Counted from the first letter of the stretch, positions 1-8,300 are shown. The stretch is DNA of 64,000 nucleotides from Streptomyces eurocidicus (GCF_002891295.1 NZ_LGUI01000008.1:186001-250000), one strand, 5' to 3'. The notes: generated by a model from the sequence alone, not told the origin. Numbers and translations are program-made.

Positions 1-1
1 G

Positions 2-949
2 CAGCTGGACGGCCTGATCCAGCCGATCCGCGAGGCGCTGAACATCTACGACCTCGGGCCCGACCCGGACGTGGCGCCCCGCCCCGTCGACGAGTTGGAG
101 GCCCACGCCGAGAGGCTGTGCGCCTTGGTGCGCGTGGCGCACATCAAGCAGGTCGCGGCCGAGCTGCCCGGCCTGATCCACGAGGCGACGACCGCCGCGC
201 ACGCATCCGGCGGCGGGCCCCACTGGCGGGTGCTGGCCAGCACGTACCGCACGGCCTACGACGTGACGACCAAGCTCGGATTCTTCGACCTCTGCACGGT
301 CGCGCTGGACCGGCTGGACTGGGCGGCCCAGCGCGCCTCGGACCCGGTCCTGGCCGGGATGCGGCAGTACTTGCGGGCCCTGGCCTATCTGCGCGCCGCC
401 GACTACCGGACGGGCGAGCGGCTGGTGCGGCTGGGGATGGCCACCCTGGAGCAGGCGGACGCGGGCCGGGTGCGCGACGTGGTGACCGGGCAGCTCCACC
501 TGGGCGCCGCCGTCCTGGCCGGCCGCGACAAGGACGAGGGCACCGCCGAGGGGCACCTCGACGAGGCGCGGCGCCTGGCGGAGCGGACGGGGGCGGCGGA
601 GGAGGTGCACTGGCTCTCGTTCGGGCCGACGAACGTCGGCGTCCATCGCGTGAGCGTCCTCGCCGAGCTGGACCGTTACCCGGAGGCCCTGCGTGTGGCG
701 GAGGAGACGCCGATCCCCAAGAACTGGCCCCCGTCGAGGCAGGCCCACCACTGCTCCGAGATGGCCCGCGCCCAGATGTGGACCGGCCGGACGGACGCCG
801 CCTTCGGGAGCCTCCGACAGGCGCGCAAGCTGGCGCCGCAGCAGACGCGCTACCACCCGACGGTACGGGAGACGTATGCGGGGCTGGAGTCGGCGCGACG
901 CCGGATGCCGGAATCGTTCGCCAACTTCGGGTCATGGCTGCGGGTGTGA
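2..949 (+). CDS. XRE-TPR family regulator, C-terminal part (5' end outside the window)
   Basis: The reading frame is open from base 2, so the start and the N-terminal helix-turn-helix lie upstream of the window; 315 residues are visible. The visible part is helical and TPR-like. It is clearly paralogous to the complete gene at 1189-2442: both carry LIQPIREALN at the start of the region, an FGPTNV segment, and APQQTRYHP near the C-terminus. By analogy it is probably a DNA-binding regulator with a TPR-like sensor domain. The two copies sit in tandem about 240 bp apart, separated by a hairpin. No ligand can be inferred. That it is a paralogue is secure; that it binds DNA is inference from the neighbour. 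Confidence 0.8.
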   Translation, partial: QLDGLIQPIREALNIYDLGPDPDVAPRPVDELEAHAERLCALVRVAHIKQVAAELPGLIHEATTAAHASGGGPHWRVLASTYRTAYDVTTKLGFFDLCTVALDRLDWAAQRASDPVLAGMRQYLRALAYLRAADYRTGERLVRLGMATLEQADAGRVRDVVTGQLHLGAAVLAGRDKDEGTAEGHLDEARRLAERTGAAEEVHWLSFGPTNVGVHRVSVLAELDRYPEALRVAEETPIPKNWPPSRQAHHCSEMARAQMWTGRTDAAFGSLRQARKLAPQQTRYHPTVRETYAGLESARRRMPESFANFGSWLRV

Positions 950-1099
950 CGGTTGGGTGACGCGTGGGCCTGAGGGTATCGGTGAGGACTGATGGTTCCG
1001 GTCTTGCCGCAGCGCAGATGGAGAAGATGGGCGACGCCGTGGCGTGCCCTGCTGAGCGGTGCTGATTGCGATCGGGTGGTGTGCATTCGCCGATGCGAC

Positions 1100-1126
1100 G
1101 AACGGCCCCCGAACCGGGGGCCGTTC
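1100..1126 (+). terminator. Rho-independent-like hairpin between the two XRE-TPR genes
   Basis: A perfect 11-bp stem (GAACGGCCCCC, 1100-1110, with GGGGGCCGTTC, 1116-1126) closes a 5-base loop and is followed by GCCTTTCT. It lies between the end of the first regulator and the start of the second, so it probably ends transcription of the first. There is no long U tract, which is normal in Streptomyces. Confidence 0.6.
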
Positions 1127-1188
1127 GCCTTTCTCCCGGCTGTGCCGGGAGTACCGTTCCGAGTGTCGAAGTCAGAACGGAGCTCAGT

Positions 1189-2442
1189 ATGCCCGACGAG
1201 ATTGACAAGTACATCGGCGCGCGGATCGCGGAACGGCGCGCGGACCGGGGGCTCACTCAGCAAGGGCTGGCGATGCGGGCCCATGTCTCCAAGTCGCTGC
1301 TGTCGAAGGTGGAGTGTGGGCAGCGGCCCGCGTCGCCCGAGCTCGTCGCAGCTTGCGCGCGCGGCCTGGGTGTGATGCCCGCCGACCTGCTGGGGCAGCC
1401 CTACCTCGACGAGTTGCGGCGTGATCAGCTGGATCTGCTGATCCAGCCCATCAGGGAGGCTCTGAATGTGCACAACCTCGGCCACGACCCGAGCGTCCGG
1501 CCCCGCCCGCTGGAACAACTGGCCGACGATCGCGACCGTATCTGCCTGCTCGTACACGAGACCGATCTCCGGAAGGCCGCGGCGGATCTGCCCGCTCTGA
1601 TGGTGGAGGCGATCGCCGTGGCCCACGCCACCGGCGATCCCCGGGCGTGGGCCCTGCTGGGCGGGCTGGACCGGGTGGCGTTCAACGTCGCGGCTAAGTT
1701 CGGGTTCCACGACCTTTCGCTCCTGGCCGCCGGCCGGGCGGAGTACGCGTGCGAGCGCGCTCAGGATCCTTCGCTGGCGGCGATGGCGAAGTGGATGCAC
1801 GCCATCGCCTGCCTGCGCTCGGGCGAGTTCGCGACCGGCAAGCGCCTGCACGCGATGGGGGTCAGGTACGTGGAGGACGCCGCTGAAGGGCTTGAACGGG
1901 ACGCGGTGATGGGGCAGATGAACCTGGCGGCCGCCCTGCTTGACGTCCGGTGCGGCGAGGCGGACGCGGCGCGGGGACATCTGGAGGAGGCCGAGCGGTT
2001 CGCGCGGCGCACCGGGGACGTGACACCGGCTCGCTGGCTCGGCTCCGACCCTCCCGAGGCCGTGGCGCCGGACCGGATCGGCTTCCGGGAGCGGGGCGTG
2101 CACTGGTACGTGTTCGGACCGACCAACGTGGCGGCGCACCGCATCTCCGCCCTGGCAGATCAGAACGACCACGCCCAGGCGGTGCGGGTCGGCCGTTCGC
2201 TCAAGATCCCCCAGGGGTGGCCCGCCATGCGGGCCGGGCAGGTGCACATCGACCTGGCGCGCTCGCACTTGTGGACGGGGCAGGACGACGCGGCGTTCCG
2301 CAGCCTGCTGGACGCCCAGCGCGTGGCCCCTCAGCAGACGCGCTATCACCCGCAGGTGAGGGAGACCGTCGTGCAGCTCCGGAAGCGCGAGCGGCAGAGC
2401 CGGGGGACCCTGGCGCACTTCGCCGAGTGGGTCGGCGTCTGA
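1189..2442 (+). CDS. XRE-family transcriptional regulator with TPR-like C-terminal domain
   Basis: The protein has 417 residues. Residues about 10-65 form a typical XRE helix-turn-helix (RIAERRADRGLTQQGLA, then SKSLLSKVECGQR). The remaining 350 residues are helical and TPR-like, as in the many Streptomyces XRE regulators that pair with small partner genes. The frame is open further upstream to 1066, but the ATG at 1189 follows a GGAG at about 1179-1182 and places the HTH at the N-terminus, so I chose it. It is the complete paralogue of the truncated gene at the window start. It lies 142 bp upstream of the peptide-ATPase-methyltransferase operon and could control it, which is inference from position only. 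Confidence 0.88.
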   Translation: MPDEIDKYIGARIAERRADRGLTQQGLAMRAHVSKSLLSKVECGQRPASPELVAACARGLGVMPADLLGQPYLDELRRDQLDLLIQPIREALNVHNLGHDPSVRPRPLEQLADDRDRICLLVHETDLRKAAADLPALMVEAIAVAHATGDPRAWALLGGLDRVAFNVAAKFGFHDLSLLAAGRAEYACERAQDPSLAAMAKWMHAIACLRSGEFATGKRLHAMGVRYVEDAAEGLERDAVMGQMNLAAALLDVRCGEADAARGHLEEAERFARRTGDVTPARWLGSDPPEAVAPDRIGFRERGVHWYVFGPTNVAAHRISALADQNDHAQAVRVGRSLKIPQGWPAMRAGQVHIDLARSHLWTGQDDAAFRSLLDAQRVAPQQTRYHPQVRETVVQLRKRERQSRGTLAHFAEWVGV

Positions 2443-2584
2443 CCCTGGAAGTCACGCCGGGAGGTTGCACAGATCGGTGCAACTTCCCGCGGCCGGGCGG
2501 CGGCAGGCTTGCGAGGTCAGCAAAGTCCCCCGCGACCGCGTGAACGGCCCGGGGGCGTGGCCCACGCTTACAAGGAGCGTCGAC

Positions 2585-2746
2585 ATGCGAGACCTTAGCC
2601 GCCGGATCACCCTCTGGGCGAGAGCCCATTTCGGCTTCAGGACGGAACGGGGAGCGGCACCCACGCCGGACGGCGTACCCGTACCGCGTCTGGTGATCGG
2701 GGCGCACGGGATCAACATGACGTACGGGACGGGGGAGGCCCGATGA
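2585..2746 (+). CDS. Small hypothetical protein (53 aa), first gene of an overlapping operon
   Basis: The 53-residue protein begins MRDLSRRITLWARAHFG. It starts at an ATG seven bases after a strong AAGGAG (2572-2577), and its last codons overlap the next start (ATGA at 2743), so it is almost certainly translated and coupled to the ATPase gene. It has no Cys, no signal peptide and no membrane segment. The N-terminus is Arg-rich and amphipathic; the C-terminal half (TPDGVPVP, then HGINMTYG) looks like a short tail. Because a TgmC-like methyltransferase lies two genes downstream it could be a modification substrate, but it does not match the TgmA-type precursors I know. Function unknown. Confidence 0.6.
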   Translation: MRDLSRRITLWARAHFGFRTERGAAPTPDGVPVPRLVIGAHGINMTYGTGEAR

Positions 2747-3198
2747 GCGCGAGCCCCGGTGCCGTCGCCGTGCCCGTCCGGCAGGAGAACTACCGGATGG
2801 TCGCCCCCACCAGCCCCGCCACCGCCCGGCTCGCCCGGGACTTCGTCACGGCCGCCCTCGTCGCGGCGGAGCGGCGGCCGCTGATCGAGGATGCCCGGAT
2901 CTGCGTGTCCGACGCCGTGGCGAACGTCGTGCGGCACGCGCGCGTGCCCGAACTCAGCGTCGAGATGACCGTCGACGAGGAGTGCGTCGTCGTGGCCGTA
3001 CGGGACGACGACCCCGCCCGGCCGCCGTGGCCGCGCGGCCCGCAGTCCGCGGGGGAAGGCGGCCGGGGGCTCGGCCTCGTACGGCGGCTGGCGCACGCGT
3101 CGGGGGTGACGTGGGTGTGGGACGGGCTGGACCTCGTGGGCAAGCGGGTGTGGTTCGAGCTGCGTGACGGCGGGAGAGAACGGAGCGACCAGGCATGA
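2743..3198 (+). CDS. ATP-binding protein, RsbW-like (GHKL/HATPase_c) anti-sigma-factor-type kinase
   Basis: The 151-residue protein is a compact GHKL ATPase domain of the RsbW/SpoIIAB kind that is abundant in Streptomyces. The N box is visible as DAVANVVRHA and the G box as GRGLGLVRRL. No dimerisation or sensor domain is present. Members of this family bind or phosphorylate anti-anti-sigma factors, or act through unknown partners. The start overlaps the stop of the 53-aa gene, and its own stop overlaps the methyltransferase start (ATGA at 3195), so the three genes are translationally coupled. No anti-sigma antagonist or sigma factor lies beside it. The domain is secure; the partner is unknown. 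Confidence 0.85.
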   Translation: MSASPGAVAVPVRQENYRMVAPTSPATARLARDFVTAALVAAERRPLIEDARICVSDAVANVVRHARVPELSVEMTVDEECVVVAVRDDDPARPPWPRGPQSAGEGGRGLGLVRRLAHASGVTWVWDGLDLVGKRVWFELRDGGRERSDQA

Positions 3199-4325
3199 CT
3201 GACCCCCAGAGCTCGGAACACCTACGGGCCGGCCTAGGGCGGCAGCTGTCCGAGCGCGGCGTGCTGCGATCCTCCGCGTGCGGAGCGGCGGTGCTGTCCG
3301 TCCCCCGTGAGGCGTTCCTCTCGCGCGGCTGGTTCGAGTACGAAGAAGGCGGTTGGTACCGGTCGGCATCCGCGGGCTCGGCCGCCGGACTCGCGAGGGT
3401 CTACGAGGACGACACCCTCGTGACCCAGGTGGCAGGGGGAGTCTTCCCTGATCAGGTCGACGGCCGCATCGCGTCGGTTCCCTCGTCGTCGTCCACCCTG
3501 CCGAGTCTGGTCGTGCGGATGCTCGAAGACCTGCGAGCCGCCGAGGGGACGCGGGTGCTGGAGATCGGTACGGGTACGGGCTACTCGACAGCCCTGCTGT
3601 GCCGTGTCGTCGGCGAGGGCGACGTGGTCACCGTGGACGTCGACGCGGAGGTGTCCGCCCGCGCCGGAGTGGCGCTGGCGAGTGCCGGATTCCGGCCCAC
3701 CCGGGTGGTCGGCGACGGTCTGGCGGGGTACGAGGACGGTGGACCGTACGACCGAGTGATCGCTACCTGCGGTGTGCATACGGTGCTGGCCGACTGGCTG
3801 GCGCAGACTCGTCCCGGCGGGGAGGTGCTGGTCACGGTCGGCGGGTGGATGCACGCGTCCGAGCTCGTACGGCTCACCGTCACCGAGGACCACACCGCGA
3901 CCGGCCGGTTCCTCGGCGGGCAGATCTCCTTCATGCTGGCCAGGCCGCAGTCGCCGCCGCCGCTGGGCATGCTGCCCGACCTCGGTGACGGCGACGAGCG
4001 TCCCGCCCGTACCACCCCGTCCGCCCTGGACGACTGGACCGCTCGTTTCGTCGCCCAGCTCGCCTGCCCCCGTGCGCAGCACATCACCCTTGACCGGGAA
4101 GGGCACACGGAACACGTACTCCTCGACGTGGCCGCCGGAGCCTGGGCGGCTCTGCGGGAAGAGGGCGGACGGTGGCTCGTGAGGCAGGGCGGGCCCGCGC
4201 GGCTCTGGGACGCGGTCGAGGAGCACCTCGGGCGCTGGCGGGCGGACGGCGCCCCCGGGCTGGAGCGCTTCGAGATCACCGTGACCCCCGACGAGCAGAC
4301 CATCGCCTGGCCGACCGCCCGGTAA
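3195..4325 (+). CDS. PIMT-like SAM methyltransferase, TgmC-type (ATP-grasp peptide maturase system family)
   Basis: The 376-residue protein resembles protein L-isoaspartate O-methyltransferases but has an extra C-terminal domain of about 130 residues. SAM motif I is LEIGTGTGYS at residues 122-131, followed by an acidic ribose-binding stretch (VTVDVD) and YDRVIATCGV. The PIMT-type SSSSTLPSL segment precedes motif I. The full length, and the layout of a PIMT core plus a Trp-rich C-terminal domain, fit the methyltransferases of ATP-grasp RiPP systems (TIGR04188-like, TgmC), in which the enzyme methylates an Asp of a modified peptide. No ATP-grasp ligase is nearby. It is the last gene of the overlapping operon with the 53-aa protein and the ATPase. 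The methyltransferase call is firm; the TgmC link is from family memory. Confidence 0.8.
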   Translation: MTDPQSSEHLRAGLGRQLSERGVLRSSACGAAVLSVPREAFLSRGWFEYEEGGWYRSASAGSAAGLARVYEDDTLVTQVAGGVFPDQVDGRIASVPSSSSTLPSLVVRMLEDLRAAEGTRVLEIGTGTGYSTALLCRVVGEGDVVTVDVDAEVSARAGVALASAGFRPTRVVGDGLAGYEDGGPYDRVIATCGVHTVLADWLAQTRPGGEVLVTVGGWMHASELVRLTVTEDHTATGRFLGGQISFMLARPQSPPPLGMLPDLGDGDERPARTTPSALDDWTARFVAQLACPRAQHITLDREGHTEHVLLDVAAGAWAALREEGGRWLVRQGGPARLWDAVEEHLGRWRADGAPGLERFEITVTPDEQTIAWPTAR

Positions 4326-4347
4326 GAGCCCTGGTCGCCGCCTACGC

Positions 4348-4369
4348 TTGACCCTCCAGCCGAGGGAGA
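4348..4369 (+). promoter_or_regulatory. Possible MerR-type autoregulatory promoter element
   Basis: TTGACC at 4348-4353 is followed by an imperfect inverted repeat CCCTC-N5-GAGGG (4352-4366) directly upstream of the MerR gene start. Many Streptomyces MerR regulators have such a CCCTC-centred dyad within an extended promoter spacer. The placement overlaps the ribosome binding site, so this is tentative. Confidence 0.3.
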
Positions 4370-4376
4370 CCCCAAG

Positions 4377-5345
4377 GTGGCGGACATGGACGACGACGCC
4401 CTCCATTCCATCGGCGAGCTGGCCCGGCTGACCGGGCTCACGGTCAAGACCATCCGGTTCTGGTCCGATGCCGGAGTGGTGCCGCCGACCGCCCGTACCC
4501 CCGCGGGCTACCGGCTCTACGGTCAGGAGGCGCTCGCCCGCCTCGGCCTCGTCAGGACGCTGCGCGACCTCGGCGTCGGGCTCGTGGACATCCGGCGTGT
4601 GCTGGAGCGCGAGATCACCGTCACCGAGGTCGCGGCGGCGCACGCCGAGGCGCTGGAGGTGCAGATCCGCACGTTGCGGCTGCGCCGGGCCGTGCTGAGA
4701 GCCGTCGCCGGACGCGGGGCCACACCTGAGGAGACGGAACTCATGCACAAGCTCGCGAATCTCTCGGACCGGGAACGCCGCCGCCTGATCCACGACTTCA
4801 TCGACCACGCCTTCGAAGGCGTCGGCGCCGACGACGCGTTCATGACGGCGATGCGCGGCTCCGTACCCGTACTCCCGGACGACCCGGCCCCGGAGCAGGT
4901 CGCCGCCTGGGTGGAACTGGCCGAGCTCGTCCAGGACGACGGGTTCCGCGCCGGGATGCGGCGGGCCGCCGAGGATCAGGTCCGGGCCGCCGAGGAGGTC
5001 GGGCGGCCGGGCCCGGAGGAGACCCGGAAGCTGGCCGACATCATGCGGGCCCGGACGGACGCGGCCCGCGCGGCCGGGATCGACCCGGCGAGCGAGGAAG
5101 CCCGGCCCGTCGTCGACGAGCTCGTCCGGCGGAGCGCCGAGCTGTCCGGCCGCGAGGACGGGCCGGAGTACCGGGAGTGGCTGCTGGAGCGGCTGGAGAT
5201 CGGCGATGACTCGCGGTACGAGCGGTACTGGCGGCTCGTCGCCGTCGTCAACGGCCGGCCGGAGACGCCCGGCATGGGCCCGGCCGTGAAGTGGCTGATC
5301 GCCGGGCTGCGGGCCAGTGGGGTCGGGGGGCGCGCCGAGGGGTGA
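4377..5345 (+). CDS. MerR family transcriptional regulator
   Basis: The 322-residue protein starts at a GTG eight bases after GAGGGAG; an ATG three codons later is the alternative. Residues about 10-75 are a canonical MerR winged helix (SIGELARLTGLTVKTIRFW, then GYRLYGQEALARL and a DLGVGLVDIRRVL helix). The helix after it would form the antiparallel dimerisation coiled coil. The long C-terminal part (about residues 115-320) is helical with no metal-binding Cys cluster, so it is not a metal sensor and more probably binds an organic effector. It stands alone between the methyltransferase operon and the protease-NACHT gene, both on the same strand. Confidence 0.85.
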   Translation: MADMDDDALHSIGELARLTGLTVKTIRFWSDAGVVPPTARTPAGYRLYGQEALARLGLVRTLRDLGVGLVDIRRVLEREITVTEVAAAHAEALEVQIRTLRLRRAVLRAVAGRGATPEETELMHKLANLSDRERRRLIHDFIDHAFEGVGADDAFMTAMRGSVPVLPDDPAPEQVAAWVELAELVQDDGFRAGMRRAAEDQVRAAEEVGRPGPEETRKLADIMRARTDAARAAGIDPASEEARPVVDELVRRSAELSGREDGPEYREWLLERLEIGDDSRYERYWRLVAVVNGRPETPGMGPAVKWLIAGLRASGVGGRAEG

Positions 5346-5512
5346 TCCGCCGACGGGGGTGGCGGGCGGAGTTTCCGATTCCGCCCGTCACCGGCCCGTC
5401 CCCCGCTTCCCGATCCGCCCCGCCGTCCCCCTCCGATCCCCCCACACCCGCCCCTGAACTGGCGTATCGTCAGCGCCGCGCTCAGTGAGGCGGAGGCCAG
5501 GAGGGAGCCGGT

Positions 5513-8140
5513 GTGCACCCGGCGAAGGAACGCATCGCGGCCGTGTTCGGCCGGGCCCAGGGCAGCGGCTATCTGCTCACGCCGAACCTGGTACTGACCG
5601 CCGCACACGTGATCGGGGACTGCGACACCCCACGGGTGATCGTCCCCGGCGGCACCGGCGTCGTCCGCTGCCGTACGGTCTGGGCGCGCGACGACAGCCG
5701 CCGCTGCGACGCCGCGCTGCTGCTCGCCGAGCGGGACCTCGTCGACGCGGGCACCGCCGCCGCCTTCGAGCCGCTCGTCTGGGGCCGCGCCTACGACCTG
5801 CGGGCCTGGCCCGGCGCCCAGGCCGTCGGCTTTCCGCGGGTCCAGCGGGACGGGGACGACGAGCTCGACACCGAGCAGATCGTCGGCACCTTCAAGCCGG
5901 GCAGCAATCTCATCGGCGGCAGACACGTGCTCGACAGCGAGCACGCCGCTCCCGAGCCGCCCGGTGACGGCGGTTCGCCGTGGGCGGGCATGTCCGGCTC
6001 CGCCGTCTTCGTCGACGGGCTCCTCGCCGGCGTCGTGTGCGCCGACCCCGGCGGCTGGCGGCACGGGCGCCTCACCGTGACCCCCTCGGCCACCCTGTGG
6101 TCGCACTTCCGGTTCCTCAGCGAGTGCCTGCTCGCGGGCCATAAACCGGAATCGCGTTCCCTCACCTCGCACCGGCAGCTGGAGGTCGAGGTGTTCGAGA
6201 GCCGGTTGCGGGACTACGTCGTCGAGAAGGCCGGCGCGCTGACCATCATCGGCCTCACCCTCTCCGACGGCGAGGGCGAGACCTGGCCGCTCGACGCCGC
6301 GTACCTCAGCCTCGAACTGGCCGGCCCCGGCGACCCGGCGGCGGGCCAGGACTTCGCGCCGCCCCTCGGGGACCCGGCGGCACCCGCCCGGCCCGTACCC
6401 TCGCCGCGGCGCGCCGAGGAGGCCCTGGCCGGGCAGCGGCGCGTCCTGCTGCGCGGCGCGGCCGGGTCGGGCAAGACGACCCTCCTCCAGTGGCTGGCCA
6501 CGGTCACCGCCCGGGGCGACCTGCCGCCCGGCCTCGGCCACCTCAGCGGCTGCATGCCGCTCACCCTCCCGCTGCGGACCCTCATACGGCAGGGTGAACT
6601 CCCGCAGCCCGAGGAGTTCCTGGCCGCCGCGGCCCGGCCGCTGGCCGGACTGCCGGCCGCGCAGGGCTGGGTGACCCGCCGGCTGGCCGAGGGCACCGCG
6701 CTGCTCCTGATCGACGGCGTGGACGAGGTCCCCGAGGCCGACCGCCGGCGCACCCTGGGCTGGCTGAAGGACCTCCTGGCCGCGTACCCCGACGCGCGCT
6801 ACGTCATCACCACCCGGCCCTCCGCCGTACGGGAGGGCTGGCTGGCGGACGCCGGTTTCACGGAGCTGGAGCTTCAGCCGATGAGCCGGGCCGACGTCGC
6901 GGCCTTCATCGACCGCTGGCACACCGCCGCCGGGCAGGAGCACGACGCGCGGCTACGGGCCTTCCGCGACTCCCTGACCGCCGCGGTCGTCACCAAGCGC
7001 GACCTGGGCCGGCTGGCCACCAACCCTCTGATGTGCGCGCTGATCTGCGCCCTCAACCGCTCCCGGCGCGGCTATCTGCCGCACGGCCGGATGGAGCTCT
7101 ACCGGGCCGCGCTGGAGCTCCTCCTGATCCGCCGGGACCGGGAGCGCGACATCGTCGTCGGCCTGGAGGGGCCGGAGCTGGAACAGGCCCAGACCGCGCT
7201 CCTCCAGAAGATCGCGTACTGGCTGATCCGTAACGGCCGTTCCGAGCTGGAGTGGGACCGGGCCGTGGAGATCCTCGAACGCGCCCTCCCGGCGATGCCC
7301 GCCGTCGCGGCGCGCGGCAGCGCGGAGGAGATCCTGCGCCATCTGGTGCTGCGCAGCGGGCTGTTGCGGCAGCCCACCAGCGAGACGCTGGACTTCATCC
7401 ACCGTACGTTCCAGGACTACCTGGGCGCCCAGGCCGCCGTCGACGACTGGGACTTCGACCTCCTCGTCAACCACGCCCACGACGACCAGTGGGAGGACGT
7501 CCTCCGGATGGCCGTCGGCCACGCCGCGCCGCGCGTCCGCGCCGAGCTGCTCCGCAAGCTGCTGGAGCGCGGCGAGCGCGAGGAGGCCGACCGGTACCGG
7601 CTGCACCTGCTGGCGGCCGCCTGTCTGGAACAGGCGACGGAGGTCGACGCGGAGATCCGCACCCGGGTCGAGAAGGCGGCGGCGGAGCTGGTGCCGCCGC
7701 GGGACCAGGAGGCGGCGAAGGCGCTGGCGACCGCGGGACAGGTGGTGCTGGACCTGCTGCCGGGGCCGGAGGGGCTCGACGACGTGGTCGCCCACGCGGT
7801 GGTCGTGGCGGCGACGACGGTGGCGGACGACCGGGCTATTCCGTTGCTGGCGCGGTACGCGACGCATCCGTCCTTGCGGGTGCGGGCGCAGTTGGTGTGG
7901 TCGTGGGACCGGTTTGAGACCGAGCACTACGCGGAGGCGGTGATCGCGAGGCTCGCGTACGCGGATGAGGGGGAGGGGGAACTGCTGTTTCTTGTGAAGT
8001 CGCGGGAACAACAGGCTGTTCTGGACCGGCTGGGAGGCGACCGCAAGGTGGTTCAGCAGGCAGACGCCGCCCAGAGCGCGCTCAGAGGCCGCTGGGTGTA
8101 TCAGCGGGCGGGGTATCCGGCCGGAGACGTCATGGATTGA
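5513..8140 (+). CDS. Trypsin-like serine protease fused to a NACHT NTPase (candidate anti-phage STAND protein)
   Basis: The 875-residue protein starts at a GTG after GAGGGAG. Residues 1-210 form a trypsin-like protease domain with an apparently complete triad: His32 in LTAAHV, Asp66 in RCDAALLL, and Ser161 in GMSGS. Residues about 300-480 form a NACHT NTPase with Walker A GAAGSGKTT at 315-323 and Walker B LLLIDGVDEVP at about 397-407, followed by the helical NACHT-associated region (TNPLMCALICALNR, FIHRTFQDYLGA). The last 250 residues are helical and repeat-like, presumably the sensor. This is the architecture of bacterial NLR-like (bNACHT/Avs-type) proteins, in which ligand sensing activates an effector, here proteolysis. 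No partner gene is adjacent. The domains are secure; the defence role is inferred. Confidence 0.88.
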   Translation: MHPAKERIAAVFGRAQGSGYLLTPNLVLTAAHVIGDCDTPRVIVPGGTGVVRCRTVWARDDSRRCDAALLLAERDLVDAGTAAAFEPLVWGRAYDLRAWPGAQAVGFPRVQRDGDDELDTEQIVGTFKPGSNLIGGRHVLDSEHAAPEPPGDGGSPWAGMSGSAVFVDGLLAGVVCADPGGWRHGRLTVTPSATLWSHFRFLSECLLAGHKPESRSLTSHRQLEVEVFESRLRDYVVEKAGALTIIGLTLSDGEGETWPLDAAYLSLELAGPGDPAAGQDFAPPLGDPAAPARPVPSPRRAEEALAGQRRVLLRGAAGSGKTTLLQWLATVTARGDLPPGLGHLSGCMPLTLPLRTLIRQGELPQPEEFLAAAARPLAGLPAAQGWVTRRLAEGTALLLIDGVDEVPEADRRRTLGWLKDLLAAYPDARYVITTRPSAVREGWLADAGFTELELQPMSRADVAAFIDRWHTAAGQEHDARLRAFRDSLTAAVVTKRDLGRLATNPLMCALICALNRSRRGYLPHGRMELYRAALELLLIRRDRERDIVVGLEGPELEQAQTALLQKIAYWLIRNGRSELEWDRAVEILERALPAMPAVAARGSAEEILRHLVLRSGLLRQPTSETLDFIHRTFQDYLGAQAAVDDWDFDLLVNHAHDDQWEDVLRMAVGHAAPRVRAELLRKLLERGEREEADRYRLHLLAAACLEQATEVDAEIRTRVEKAAAELVPPRDQEAAKALATAGQVVLDLLPGPEGLDDVVAHAVVVAATTVADDRAIPLLARYATHPSLRVRAQLVWSWDRFETEHYAEAVIARLAYADEGEGELLFLVKSREQQAVLDRLGGDRKVVQQADAAQSALRGRWVYQRAGYPAGDVMD

Positions 8141-8156
8141 TGTCGAGGATGCGCAC

Positions 8157-8234
8157 TTACAGGCCCTCTGCTGCTGCGACCTCCGCGAGACGGTCTCGGG
8201 CGCCTGCGGGGATGCGGATGTTGGCGTCAGCCAT
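8157..8234 (-). pseudogene. Truncated ribbon-helix-helix antitoxin-like gene (25 codons)
   Basis: Reading leftwards from the ATG at 8234, a perfect GGGAGGA ribosome binding site precedes MADANIRIPAGARDRLAEVA, which then stops after 25 codons (TAA at 8157-8159). The peptide looks like the N-terminal strand and first helix of a VapB/CopG-type RHH antitoxin that would normally run to 60-90 residues. No toxin gene follows; its path runs into the 3' end of the NACHT gene. The upstream palindrome at 8268-8295 looks like an intact autoregulatory operator. It is probably the remnant of a toxin-antitoxin module cut when neighbouring DNA was acquired. It could instead be a very small real gene. Confidence 0.5.
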
Positions 8235-8267
8235 GGGTTCGGTCCTCCCATGCGATTGCCGCGCCAG

Positions 8268-8295
8268 CTTATGGGTGCGCACCCGTACCCATAAG
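8268..8295. promoter_or_regulatory. Palindromic operator upstream of the antitoxin remnant
   Basis: Nine-base arms CTTATGGGT (8268-8276) and ACCCATAAG (8287-8295) flank ten bases. A second perfect palindrome GGGTGCGCACCC (8273-8284) is nested inside. The dyad sits 34-61 bases upstream of the remnant start codon, the normal place for antitoxin autoregulation. Confidence 0.5.
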
Positions 8296-8300
8296 GCTTC

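Noticed and set aside
850..2418. Long antisense open frame (522 codons) over the XRE-TPR gene
   Set aside because: It is the GC-bias shadow of the + strand gene, with no ribosome binding site and no family resemblance; the + strand protein has a clear HTH and a paralogue.
2585..2746. Calling the 53-aa protein a TgmA RiPP precursor
   Set aside because: It shares only a vague TPDG-like stretch with such precursors and there is no ATP-grasp ligase beside it, so the evidence is too weak.
4976..6943. 655-codon antisense frame over the MerR and protease-NACHT genes
   Set aside because: Low-complexity translation without domains; the + strand frame carries the protease triad and Walker motifs.
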